Shown here: positions 8,917-16,526 of the stretch, piece after piece | Layout of the letters: each line of letters begins with the position of its first letter | Position numbering within the stretch: the stretch's first letter is position 1 | Translations under genes and position numbers: made by a program | Assembly: GCA_951812645.1 (NCBI GenBank) | Contig: CATOSM010000001.1 | Location: 909,560-973,559, forward strand | Direction of reading: 5' to 3' | Source of the DNA: an uncultured Candidatus Nitrosopumilus sp. | GTDB taxonomy: Archaea > Thermoproteota > Nitrososphaeria > Nitrososphaerales > Nitrosopumilaceae | Length of the DNA stretch: 64,000 nucleotides | Notes under the pieces: model-generated | What the model was told of the DNA's origin: nothing | The model's input: the letters and a program-made list of their open reading frames with translations, nothing else | The model's database searches: none

Positions 8917-9717
8917 ATGGAAGTCATAGAAATTCTTCGTGAAGCTTCAAAGAGAATTTATGAAAATGTAAAAGATCTTGCCGGAACAGATGATGCTGCA
9001 GGGGATTTCGGAATTGGTGCGGGGGGAGACGTTTCAAGGAACATAGACATTATTGCAGAAAAAACTGTTTTAGATTATCTTAAAGAGATTGATTTTGAAT
9101 GTGTTGTTTTAGGAGAAGAGTGCGGCAGGGTGGAAATATCAAATAAACCAAAAGGGTTTGTCATAATGGATGCAATTGATGGTTCGGCAAATGCAGTAAG
9201 GGGAGTTCCATTTTTTTGTAGTTCGTTAGCATTTGCGACAGAGAACAAGCTTAGTTCAATTACTGATGGAGTAATTACGGATCTTTCAAACGGAGAAACG
9301 TATTGGGCATCAAAAAACAAAGGCGCGTTTTTCAAGGAGGAACAGATCAAAGTGCGCAAAAAGGATCCTATTTACAAAATAGTGGGAATTAACACGTCTG
9401 GTGCATCAATCGAGTTGATGAATAAAATGCGCCCAATATTTGAAAATCACAATCATACAAGACATTTTGGGGCAAATGCTCTTGAAATGGCAATGTTTGC
9501 AAGAGGATTGATGGATATTTTTATCGATTTGAGAGAGAAGATAAGAATTCAAGATATTGCTGCAGGTTATGTGATTGTAAAAGAAGCAGGAGGATTGCTA
9601 TTGGATGGAAGACTAAATCCCCTTGATGCAGATCTAGGTTATGATACAAGGGTTTCTTTTATCGCAGCAGCAAGCCAAGAAATTCTTGATGAAATAATGT
9701 CACAGATCAGCAAATGA
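8917..9717 (+). CDS. Inositol-monophosphatase/fructose-1,6-bisphosphatase family phosphatase
   Basis: Mg-dependent sugar-phosphate phosphatase of the IMPase superfamily. The metal-binding motif DAIDGSANAVRG (about residues 85-96; usual form DPIDGTxN) and the upstream acidic block GEECGRVEI are present, and the C-terminal motif appears as QDIAAGYVIVKEAGG (about 210-225). Archaeal members of this family often dephosphorylate both fructose 1,6-bisphosphate and inositol 1-phosphate, so a role in gluconeogenesis is likely but the substrate cannot be read from sequence. Length of 266 is normal. Confidence 0.88.
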   Translation: MEVIEILREASKRIYENVKDLAGTDDAAGDFGIGAGGDVSRNIDIIAEKTVLDYLKEIDFECVVLGEECGRVEISNKPKGFVIMDAIDGSANAVRGVPFFCSSLAFATENKLSSITDGVITDLSNGETYWASKNKGAFFKEEQIKVRKKDPIYKIVGINTSGASIELMNKMRPIFENHNHTRHFGANALEMAMFARGLMDIFIDLREKIRIQDIAAGYVIVKEAGGLLLDGRLNPLDADLGYDTRVSFIAAASQEILDEIMSQISK

Positions 9718-9798
9718 AATTCCAGATTAGAGAATTGCTTGATAATTTAGCGCTATTGGGATCTCAGCAGATTTTACAAGGCAAATGCTAAGAGAAAT

Positions 9799-9807
9799 AC
9801 ATTTAAC
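9799..9807 (+). promoter_or_regulatory. TATA box of the first reductase paralogue
   Basis: ACATTTAACC lies about 26-33 bp before the ATG at 9832. The paralogue at 20608 has a matching TATTTAACC at 20576-20584, so both genes seem to keep a similar strong promoter. Confidence 0.5.
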
Positions 9808-9831
9808 CAAAGTCAAGAGAAAATCTCTTGT

Positions 9832-10674
9832 ATGGTAACTGAGATGAAAGCAAAAGTAGTCTATAGGGAGTTACTGAAAGAGGATCTTGTAATCATAAGA
9901 CTAGTTCCAGAAAACGGAATGCCAGAATACAAAACAGGCCAATTTTTGACAATAGGCCTTCCAATTCCGGCGGAGAAAAAAGTTGTCAGGCGGGCATATT
10001 CTATTGCATCACATGCGGAAAATAGAGATTATTTTGAATTTGTAATCAGATGGGTTAGAAAACCACTTCCAGGTCGTGTAACTACTGAATTGTTTTATCT
10101 AAGTGTTGGAGATGAAGTTTCTCTCGGAGATCCGACAGGGGCTGCATTACAAATTAGTGACAAACTACCTGACGGACAAAAGGATAACCGAAGAGTGATT
10201 TGTGTAGGCGGGGGTACAGGACTGGCACCATTTATTGCATTTGCAAAGCATTTCCACGACACTAATGATAAACGGGAAGTGGTCGTTCTGCACGGTGCAA
10301 GTTACGTTGATGAGCTAAGCTATAAACGATTATTGACAGATTTGGAATTAGAAAGTGAAAAAAGAGGAAGAGAGCAATGGAACTTTAGATACAGAGCTGC
10401 AATCAGCAGACCAAAGGAATTCTTTAACAGATCTTGGAATGGTCATGTAGGCAGGGTAGAATCATTTTTCAAGCCTGATAAAAAATCCGGATTATCGCCC
10501 GTGGAAGAAATGGTAGGAGAAGAACTAACTCCAGAAAATAGCATCATCTACATTTGTGGGTATCAAGGAACGATTGATGGGGTCATTGAACATCTGGGTC
10601 CGAAAGGTTTCGTTACAGAACATGAGAAAAAGCCAGATGGGAGTTTCGGAATTAAATTCGAGTCATATGGATAG
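9832..10674 (+). CDS. Ferredoxin/flavodoxin-NADP reductase-like protein (paralogue 1)
   Basis: FAD-dependent oxidoreductase expected to move electrons between NAD(P)H and ferredoxin. The FAD-binding block RRAYSIASH (about residues 50-58) and the NAD(P)-binding loop CVGGGTGLAPF (about 124-134) are intact; the C-terminus YICGYQGTIDGV matches the family's CGxxxMI region. The 280 residues align throughout with the protein encoded at 20608-21453, including the starts (MVTEMKAK against MVVDNKAT), which supports this ATG. It is a monocistronic gene. Two different ferredoxins encoded at 47.4-48.6 kb are possible partners (inference). Confidence 0.88.
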   Translation: MVTEMKAKVVYRELLKEDLVIIRLVPENGMPEYKTGQFLTIGLPIPAEKKVVRRAYSIASHAENRDYFEFVIRWVRKPLPGRVTTELFYLSVGDEVSLGDPTGAALQISDKLPDGQKDNRRVICVGGGTGLAPFIAFAKHFHDTNDKREVVVLHGASYVDELSYKRLLTDLELESEKRGREQWNFRYRAAISRPKEFFNRSWNGHVGRVESFFKPDKKSGLSPVEEMVGEELTPENSIIYICGYQGTIDGVIEHLGPKGFVTEHEKKPDGSFGIKFESYG

Positions 10675-10778
10675 ATGACTTAAAAACAGCAACTCATGTT
10701 CTGGTATTTCAAAAAAGAAATTACCTCTAGTGATTTAATACCTGTGGATTTTTATATTGACTATTTTTCTACCAAAAT

Positions 10779-10946
10779 ATGGCAAAACTCAAGTGTAATG
10801 ATTATGGATTTGAATGTAATTTTGTAGCCGAAGGCGAAATGGAGGCGGTTATTGATAATTTTAGGGCTCATACTGACGAGGAACACGGAATAGATTACTC
10901 TAAAGAGGCAGTTATGCAGTTTCTATTAAGAAAACAGGGACTATAG
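10779..10946 (+). CDS. DUF1059-like small protein
   Basis: A 55-residue protein (MAKLKCNDYG... ending LLRKQGL) that resembles the DUF1059 family: two cysteines separated by CNDYGFEC, then a conserved EGEMEAVIDNFRAHTDEEHG stretch with the His near the middle. The function of the family is unknown. The reading frame is open only from the ATG at 10779, and an AT-rich promoter-like stretch precedes it. It ends 5 bp before the convergent hemA stop. Confidence 0.7.
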   Translation: MAKLKCNDYGFECNFVAEGEMEAVIDNFRAHTDEEHGIDYSKEAVMQFLLRKQGL

Positions 10947-10951
10947 TAAAA

Positions 10952-12037
10952 TTAGGCATCCAGTCTCTTCATCCTAGCGGATAAAACGGGAAGTTCCTTT
11001 TCAATGATTTTTTCTACTGCCGGGACAATGCCCGCTCTAGCCTTTACACTTTCCTCATAGAGTTCTGTAATCTGATCTCTAAACAGTAATTTGATACCAG
11101 GAAGTGCGGTAATTCCCTCATCAACGGTCCTAGGATCAGACAAATCTAAAACCAATGTGCCCTTTTTCTTTTCCTCCATAACCAATCTGATTCTATCGTA
11201 TGTGATTAAGAAATAATCAGATGTAGTCGCGACGAAAACAATATCATATTTGTCAAACCCTGCTAAAACGTCATTAAAGTCAACAGGAGAGCCGCCAAGG
11301 ATGGTTGTGAAGCCAGTAGCGCGCTCAACACTTCTACTTGCTACATCAAAATCAATACTTTTTTTCTTCAGTGTTTTTGCAAGCATTGCTGCAGGCTCAC
11401 CAGTTCCAATTACTAAGACCTTTTTCTTAGAATCAAGCCCAGCTTTTTCATCAACTAATTTTACTGCAACATCACCTAATGAAATCACATCTTTTGCAAT
11501 TCCAGTGGTATCCCTCATTCGTTCTGCCAATCTGATTACACTGTCAAATAATTTATTCAAGATGTTGCCAGACACTCCAGCATTTTTTGCGTTGGCTAGG
11601 GATTGAACGATTTCATCAAACACTTCTTGTTTTCCAACAACTACGGAATCAAGTCCGGATGCCAGTCGTAATAGATGTAGATAAACATCGTCTCCTTTGT
11701 AGACTTCAAGAGTTTGATCAAAATGATCAACGTCAATTTGTTCTAAAGATGACAAAGATACCCAAGTATCTTTGATTTGGTTTAAGACTAGTGCTTTACC
11801 CTCTTCTCTTCTTGCATCAGGAGAATCATCAGTTTCAACATTACTGACAGTAAAAATTTCTACCCTGCTTGCAGTCTGAATGACAATGCATTCTTCAACA
11901 CCGTCAATTTTCTTAAATTCTGCACATGCAGCACCCACGTCTTTGAAAGTGAATTTTGATAATGCATGCAGCGGTATATTTTTGAAAGTGACTCGTGCAT
12001 TCAATACATCAAAAGATACCTGTCCCAAATCATTCAC
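10952..12037 (-). CDS. hemA: Glutamyl-tRNA reductase homologue with altered catalytic motif
   Basis: Glutamyl-tRNA reductase makes glutamate-1-semialdehyde, the first committed step of tetrapyrrole synthesis. The 361-residue protein has the catalytic N-domain, a Rossmann NADPH domain (VLVIGTGEPAAML, about residues 210-222) and the C-terminal dimerisation helix. However, the usual active-site TCNR motif reads TASR here (A56, S57, R58), so the cysteine nucleophile is missing; a cysteine (C50) lies six residues upstream. The codons on the minus strand are ACT GCA AGC AGG. Either catalysis differs in this lineage or this copy has another role. It follows the gene at 12041-12760 directly. Confidence 0.85.
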   Translation of the reverse strand: MNDLGQVSFDVLNARVTFKNIPLHALSKFTFKDVGAACAEFKKIDGVEECIVIQTASRVEIFTVSNVETDDSPDARREEGKALVLNQIKDTWVSLSSLEQIDVDHFDQTLEVYKGDDVYLHLLRLASGLDSVVVGKQEVFDEIVQSLANAKNAGVSGNILNKLFDSVIRLAERMRDTTGIAKDVISLGDVAVKLVDEKAGLDSKKKVLVIGTGEPAAMLAKTLKKKSIDFDVASRSVERATGFTTILGGSPVDFNDVLAGFDKYDIVFVATTSDYFLITYDRIRLVMEEKKKGTLVLDLSDPRTVDEGITALPGIKLLFRDQITELYEESVKARAGIVPAVEKIIEKELPVLSARMKRLDA

Positions 12038-12040
12038 CTG

Positions 12041-12760
12041 TTATGCTTTAATTTTATCCCTGCCGCCTTTAGCAGTTCTAAAAACATTCATGCCAATATA
12101 GAAATTTTCGTGTAGTGATTCCAAGTAAATGATTTGATTTTCAGCATCCTTAATCTCTTTTTCAGTTGCATCAGGATTGTTTTTTAATTGTGCAAGTTCT
12201 TGCCTTGTTTCTTCTAAAAATGTATCAACACCACGTTCATAATTTGAAACACCGCCAAATTCTGGACTAAGAACATGTTCAGGAACATATGCAGGAGTTT
12301 GATCTTGTGGAATCTCAGCTTGCCTAGTAAGAGATTCTTGTTCATCTGCAGAAAGGATTGGTCTTGGGAAACGATCTTCTTTCTCCAACCAAAATTCAGG
12401 CTCGCCCATATCACGTCTAAAGATTTCCTCACCTTGTCTCTTGAATGTATGATCTGATTTCTTTGCGGCATCTGCTTTGACTTCAGCGGCTATTGCTTTG
12501 TATTCTTCTTCTGCTGCGGCCTCTGCCTCTGCTTTTGCGGCTTCAGCTTTTGCCAAGGCTTCTTTAACTGCATTTTCTGCATCTTCTGCTGCTTTAGCAG
12601 CTGCTTCTGCTTTTGCAGTTGCTTCTTCTGCTGCTTTAGCTTCTTCTGCTGCTTTAGCAGCTGCTTCTGCTTTAGATTCAGTTTTTGCAGATTCATCTGT
12701 GGATGTAGAATCTTCAGCAGGTTTTGCCTCTATTTCAGATTCTTTTTTCTCTTCAGACAA
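12041..12760 (-). CDS. Ala/Glu/Lys-rich coiled-coil protein next to hemA
   Basis: A 239-residue protein in two parts. Residues about 1-95 are a low-complexity helix of Ala, Glu and Lys in near-repeats (AAAKAAEEAKAAEEATAK), likely a long coiled coil or disordered helix. The C-terminal part (about 100-239) has more normal composition and looks conserved (FRRDMGEPEFWLEKEDRFPRP). The start must be the TTG at 12760, because a stop codon lies two codons upstream. It stops 3 nt before hemA, implying one transcript. I do not recognise the family. Confidence 0.75.
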   Translation of the reverse strand: MSEEKKESEIEAKPAEDSTSTDESAKTESKAEAAAKAAEEAKAAEEATAKAEAAAKAAEDAENAVKEALAKAEAAKAEAEAAAEEEYKAIAAEVKADAAKKSDHTFKRQGEEIFRRDMGEPEFWLEKEDRFPRPILSADEQESLTRQAEIPQDQTPAYVPEHVLSPEFGGVSNYERGVDTFLEETRQELAQLKNNPDATEKEIKDAENQIIYLESLHENFYIGMNVFRTAKGGRDKIKA

Positions 12761-12895
12761 TAAAATTCACTAAAATTCCCTGAATTTTAATATTCTTGTG
12801 GCAGTAATAACAGAAAATCATTTTTCAATAATTATTTTCTTTGAAAGCTATTTTGATCGTGTCAGTTGATCATAAAGTGTTGAAAATAGAAATAA

Positions 12896-12973
12896 TGGCG
12901 CCCTCGGCGGGATTTGAACACGCGTCTCAGCCGTGACAGGGCCGAATTCTAGACCGGGCTATACTACAAGGGC
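12896..12973 (-). tRNA. tRNA-Asp (GUC)
   Basis: Reverse-complement folds as a tRNA: seven-pair acceptor beginning GCCCTTG, D-arm, anticodon arm with loop CTGTCAC giving anticodon GUC, and T-arm with TTCAAAT loop. The genome encodes the 3' CCA (12898-12896) after discriminator G. One pair in the T-stem appears mismatched. No intron is apparent. Confidence 0.88.
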
Positions 12974-13069
12974 ACAAGTTGTTTGAGTCAAAATGCCAGA
13001 TTAAAAGTTTCTGTCACAACAAAATCTTTTGTAAAAGACTAAATTATACAGTTAAAGCATTTTTTACTA

Positions 13070-13143
13070 GGGTCTATGGCGCAGCCAGGTAGCGCACCGG
13101 ACTTTTAATCCGGTTGTCAAGGGTCCGAATCCCTTTAGACCCG
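13070..13143 (+). tRNA. tRNA-Lys (UUU)
   Basis: Acceptor stem GGGTCTA pairs perfectly with TAGACCC; the anticodon stem CCGGA/TCCGG encloses loop CTTTTAA with anticodon UUU; the T-arm is AAGGG TCCGAAT CCCTT. Discriminator G. CCA is not encoded (CCT follows). Confidence 0.95.
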
Positions 13144-13163
13144 CCTCCTCTTTACTTTATTCA

Positions 13164-14621
13164 TCAAATTATTGCGTTGATTTGTCTTGTCAAATCATCA
13201 ATAGAAGAACTAATTTTGTTTTCTCTTTCTAACAGGACAGAGCGGTATTCATTGATTTTTTGAGTCCTATCAGAAATCATCCTTTTTTGTTCATCATAGC
13301 CTGAAGAACCAAATGATTTCCTATCTTTTAATGAAGAAGTTACACTTGTCGAGGAAATGATTTTTGAGACGGTTTTGGGATCAACTTTTGTGCCATTTAC
13401 GGATTTTTTGATTTCAGATGGGGTTAGTTTTGAAATTGGTTTTTTCGAGTTATGGGCTAACTGAACAAGAATTCCTGAAATCCTGTGGGTCACTCTAAAC
13501 GGAATTCCTTCTTGGACCAGTTTTTCAGCAACATCTAACGCAATCAGATTACTTGATTCGGTTATTTTTTTCATTTGTTTTTCGTTTATTTTCACAGTTA
13601 GAAGTACGGATTTTAAAATCAACAGGGCGCCAATGGAAATTTCTGACGTGGACCAGATGGAGGATTTGATTTGCTGTAAATCCCTCCCATACCCAGATGC
13701 CAATCCTTTAACGGTGGCTAAGATTGCAGTCAAATTTCCAATGACTTCTGCGGTTTTACCGCGCGTTAGTTCTAAAATATCAGGATTCTTTTTTTGAGGC
13801 ATCACACTGGAAGGAGATGTAAATTCGTCAGATAGTTCAATGAATGAAAATTCTGACGTGGACCAGATAATAAAGTCCTCAGAAATTTTGCTAAGATTAG
13901 TCATCAAAATTGAGACCATTGCAACGTATTCTGCTACAAAGTCCCTGGTACTTGTTGCATCAATTGAGTTTTCAACAAGATCATCAAATCCCAACATCTT
14001 TGCAGTGCTATGTCTATCAATAGGGATGCTTGTTCCACCAACCGGACCAGCGCCAAGGGGACTTTGATTTATTCGCTTAAAGGTATCAAACAGCCTTTCA
14101 AAATCCCTAGTCAAGGCATCGGCATGTGCTAAAAGATAATGAGAGAATAATCCAGCTTGTGCTTGCTGAAGATGGGTGTAAAGGGGCATGATTGTTTTTT
14201 GATGGTTTTTGGCAACAGAAACTAGTGCCTCAACGGTGTCTAAAAGGCAGTTGCAGAGAATGTTGATGTCATCCCTAATTTTCATTCTAATATCCAGTAC
14301 GACCTGATCATTTCGGGATCTGGCAGTATGCATTTTTCCTCCACTGGCCATTCCAGCTTTTTTGATTACCAGTGTTTCAACAAGTTCATGAATATCCTCT
14401 GCGCCAGATGGCGCATCAAATTTTTCATTTTTCAAATTCTCTAATGCAGACAAGATTTTTTTTACGTCATTTTTTGTGATGATGCCGTTTTGAAATAGCA
14501 TCAGAGCGTGAGCCTGACTGCCAAGAATGTCATAAAGGGCAATTTGAGAGTCATCATCAATTGATGAGACATAATCTAAAGTAATATCACTCAAATCAGT
14601 ACCAAGACGCCAGCGATACAT
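13164..14621 (-). CDS. argH: Argininosuccinate lyase
   Basis: Last step of arginine synthesis: cleaves argininosuccinate to arginine and fumarate. The fumarase/aspartase superfamily signature SSVMPQKKNPD (about residues 267-277) is intact, and the N-terminal block MYRWRLG...DITLDYVSSIDDDSQ and the HTARSRNDQV block (about 98-107) are typical of ArgH. Length of 485 is normal. The start ATG at 14621 lies 17 bp from the divergent SufT-like gene's longest frame, so their promoters overlap. Confidence 0.95.
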   Translation of the reverse strand: MYRWRLGTDLSDITLDYVSSIDDDSQIALYDILGSQAHALMLFQNGIITKNDVKKILSALENLKNEKFDAPSGAEDIHELVETLVIKKAGMASGGKMHTARSRNDQVVLDIRMKIRDDINILCNCLLDTVEALVSVAKNHQKTIMPLYTHLQQAQAGLFSHYLLAHADALTRDFERLFDTFKRINQSPLGAGPVGGTSIPIDRHSTAKMLGFDDLVENSIDATSTRDFVAEYVAMVSILMTNLSKISEDFIIWSTSEFSFIELSDEFTSPSSVMPQKKNPDILELTRGKTAEVIGNLTAILATVKGLASGYGRDLQQIKSSIWSTSEISIGALLILKSVLLTVKINEKQMKKITESSNLIALDVAEKLVQEGIPFRVTHRISGILVQLAHNSKKPISKLTPSEIKKSVNGTKVDPKTVSKIISSTSVTSSLKDRKSFGSSGYDEQKRMISDRTQKINEYRSVLLERENKISSSIDDLTRQINAII

Positions 14622-14640
14622 TACCTAGGGTTCTAAAATG

Positions 14641-14650
14641 GTTATATATA
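14641..14650 (+). promoter_or_regulatory. TATA box deciding the start of the SufT-like gene
   Basis: GTTATATATA lies about 24-30 bp before the ATG at 14671 and within the longer open frame that begins at 14638. A leaderless transcript would therefore start near 14671, which argues for the shorter protein. Confidence 0.5.
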
Positions 14651-14670
14651 GCATCGATGGTTTTCTCGAC

Positions 14671-14994
14671 ATGAGCCAAGATGTCAAGCAGATGCGGGTG
14701 AAAATATTTGATGAGCTGTCAAAGATTGTAGATCCGGAAATCAACACATCAATTGTAGAACTAGAATTAATTGATGAGGTGGATATCAGTGATAGCGGTG
14801 TCAAAGTAGACTTGCATTTAACAAGTCCATTTTGTCCAGCAGTGTTTGGTTTCAAGATTTGTCAAGATGTACACGACAATCTTTTGAAGGTCGAAGGAGT
14901 GAATGACGTTAAAGTTAATGTCTCAAATCACTTTATGGCCGAACAGATTAACAATCAAGTGAACAATAGTCCAAATCCAAAAAAATCGGGTTAA
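14671..14994 (+). CDS. SufT/MIP18 family (DUF59) Fe-S assembly factor
   Basis: Small protein of about 107 residues from the ATG at 14671. It carries the DUF59 pattern: VDPEINTSIVELELID near the N-terminus and LTSPFCPAVFGF with the family cysteine, followed by DVKVNVS. Members help insert iron-sulfur clusters into target proteins. Its convergent neighbour is sdhB, an Fe-S protein, and their ends overlap by 4 nt. The C-terminus is an Asn/Pro-rich tail. Confidence 0.85.
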   Translation: MSQDVKQMRVKIFDELSKIVDPEINTSIVELELIDEVDISDSGVKVDLHLTSPFCPAVFGFKICQDVHDNLLKVEGVNDVKVNVSNHFMAEQINNQVNNSPNPKKSG

Positions 14995-15746
14995 TCTCTA
15001 AAACCCAGCATGTATCCTCTAAGTAATTGAATTCCCATTGCAGGATCAACGCCTTTTGGACACACCTGACTGCATGAGCCGGCAAAGTGACATCTCCAGA
15101 TACCGTGAGAGTCATCAATTATTTTTAATCTGGAATCTTTTCCTTTATCTCTACTATCGGCAACATAGCGATATGCTTGGGCCAATGCTTGAGGGCCAAC
15201 AAAAGATGAGTCAGTGGCCATTGTAGGGCATGCAGAATTACACAGTCCACATTTGATGCAATTTGCAAATTGGATGTACTGCCCTACTTGTTCAGGAGAT
15301 TGCAAAAATTCCTTCTCATCAGATGAAAGTTCGGTATCATCTCGAATTAGATACGGTTTAATTTTTTGATGGGTGTCAAATAATTTTTCGAATTTCACTG
15401 TTAAATCACGAATCACAGGGAAATTGCTCATAGGTTCGACTGTAACAACGTTGGAACCTAATTCGCTGATTTTTGTAAAACATGCCAGCCTAGGCTTTCC
15501 ATTAATTATCATGCCACAAGAACCACACGTTGCTTGTCTACAAGAGTAGCGAACTGCCACGGAATGATCAAGATGTTTTTTGACATCAAGAATTGCCTCT
15601 AAGACTGTTGTCCACTTTTCATATTGGACGTTGAATTCCATAAATCCGCTTACGTCATCATGTTCAGGGTTGAATCTTGAAATTTTAAGAGTGATGGATT
15701 TTGGTGAAGGTTGTTGCCCGTTTGAGACACTAGAGACTTGTGCCAT
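14991..15746 (-). CDS. sdhB: Succinate dehydrogenase iron-sulfur subunit
   Basis: Relays electrons from SdhA flavin to quinone. The [2Fe-2S] ligands are C69, C74, C77 and C89 (YSCRQATCGSC...RLAC); the bacterial-type ferredoxin domain has CIKCGLCNSACP (about 155-166) and CHFAGSCSQVCPKGVDP (about 218-234). Length is 251 residues. It is the last gene of the sdhA-C-D-B order and ends overlapping the convergent SufT-like gene. Confidence 0.95.
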   Translation of the reverse strand: MAQVSSVSNGQQPSPKSITLKISRFNPEHDDVSGFMEFNVQYEKWTTVLEAILDVKKHLDHSVAVRYSCRQATCGSCGMIINGKPRLACFTKISELGSNVVTVEPMSNFPVIRDLTVKFEKLFDTHQKIKPYLIRDDTELSSDEKEFLQSPEQVGQYIQFANCIKCGLCNSACPTMATDSSFVGPQALAQAYRYVADSRDKGKDSRLKIIDDSHGIWRCHFAGSCSQVCPKGVDPAMGIQLLRGYMLGFRD

Positions 15747-15748
15747 TT

Positions 15749-16105
15749 CTATGCCAGCCCCATGTTAGTCATAATGATTGTTCTTGAACCGTAGGCTATT
15801 AATCCAATCATTCCTGCAAGACACCCATAAGAAACAGCTTTTTCATACATTCTTCCCTGTTTTAACTCCAGTAAGATTACTCGAAGTCCGTTAAATCCAT
15901 GGACAGACAGTAAAATGAGAATCAATTCCAGCATGATGGCATACGGAATGAATTTGTAGTTGGCAAGAACATTCTCATATTCCAAAGATTCCGAGTAGCC
16001 CGTTGTAAGACGCATCAGAATATGAACTGCGACCAAGGCGACCGATGCCAAGGCAGTCCCATAGTGAATTTTCATTATTGTGCTTTCTTTCATTTTATTC
16101 ACCAA
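15749..16105 (-). CDS. sdhD: Succinate dehydrogenase membrane subunit
   Basis: A 118-residue protein with three hydrophobic helices (about residues 14-32, 52-72 and 88-110) and a His in the first (VAVHILMRL). Its place between the other membrane subunit and sdhB identifies it as a membrane anchor of complex II. It overlaps the preceding membrane-subunit gene by 11 nt. Which of the two anchors is SdhC or SdhD is assigned by order only. Confidence 0.82.
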   Translation of the reverse strand: MVNKMKESTIMKIHYGTALASVALVAVHILMRLTTGYSESLEYENVLANYKFIPYAIMLELILILLSVHGFNGLRVILLELKQGRMYEKAVSYGCLAGMIGLIAYGSRTIIMTNMGLA

Positions 16106-16526
16106 ACATTACCGCTAAACCATACATCATTGCTACTGCAGCAAGAAGTATGGCAGAGTAAATTCCTATCTTATGCCTGTAATTTTGTGATGCTGGATCG
16201 TATGGATAATCAGGCCTTGAGGGTTGTCCTACGCCAATGCCGCCATGTCCCAGCATTACTCGAACCCCATTTACAGTGTGGAACACGCACATCGCAATTA
16301 TGATTGACATAAGGATATGTCCTTCGGTCGTGGAGATCATATCCAAGAAATCGTTCCAACCGACTTTGCCTCGTAAGATATTACTTGTTTCATAAATATG
16401 GCCAATGAAATATGCCAACAATCCCAACCCGCTGATTCTCATTAGCAGATATGCAACACGTTCAATTCCATATCTGCGGGGGTTGATCATTCCCCCAATG
16501 CCTTCCTTATGTTCGTCTTTTGGCAT
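16095..16526 (-). CDS. sdhC: Succinate dehydrogenase cytochrome b-type membrane subunit
   Basis: Membrane anchor of 143 residues with three helices (about 24-44, 66-88 and 115-138). The segments LLAYFIGHIYETSN and CVFHTVNGVRVML carry histidines placed like the haem/quinone-site ligands of SdhC. It starts directly after the sdhA stop. The long first loop (residues 1-20) is charged and cytoplasmic. Confidence 0.85.
   Translation of the reverse strand: MPKDEHKEGIGGMINPRRYGIERVAYLLMRISGLGLLAYFIGHIYETSNILRGKVGWNDFLDMISTTEGHILMSIIIAMCVFHTVNGVRVMLGHGGIGVGQPSRPDYPYDPASQNYRHKIGIYSAILLAAVAMMYGLAVMFGE

Noticed and set aside
12490-12773. Long open frames opposite and beside the Ala/Glu-rich gene
   Set aside because: They are Ser/Ala- or Lys/Gln-rich mirror translations of the low-complexity GCT/GCA repeats in the real minus-strand gene.
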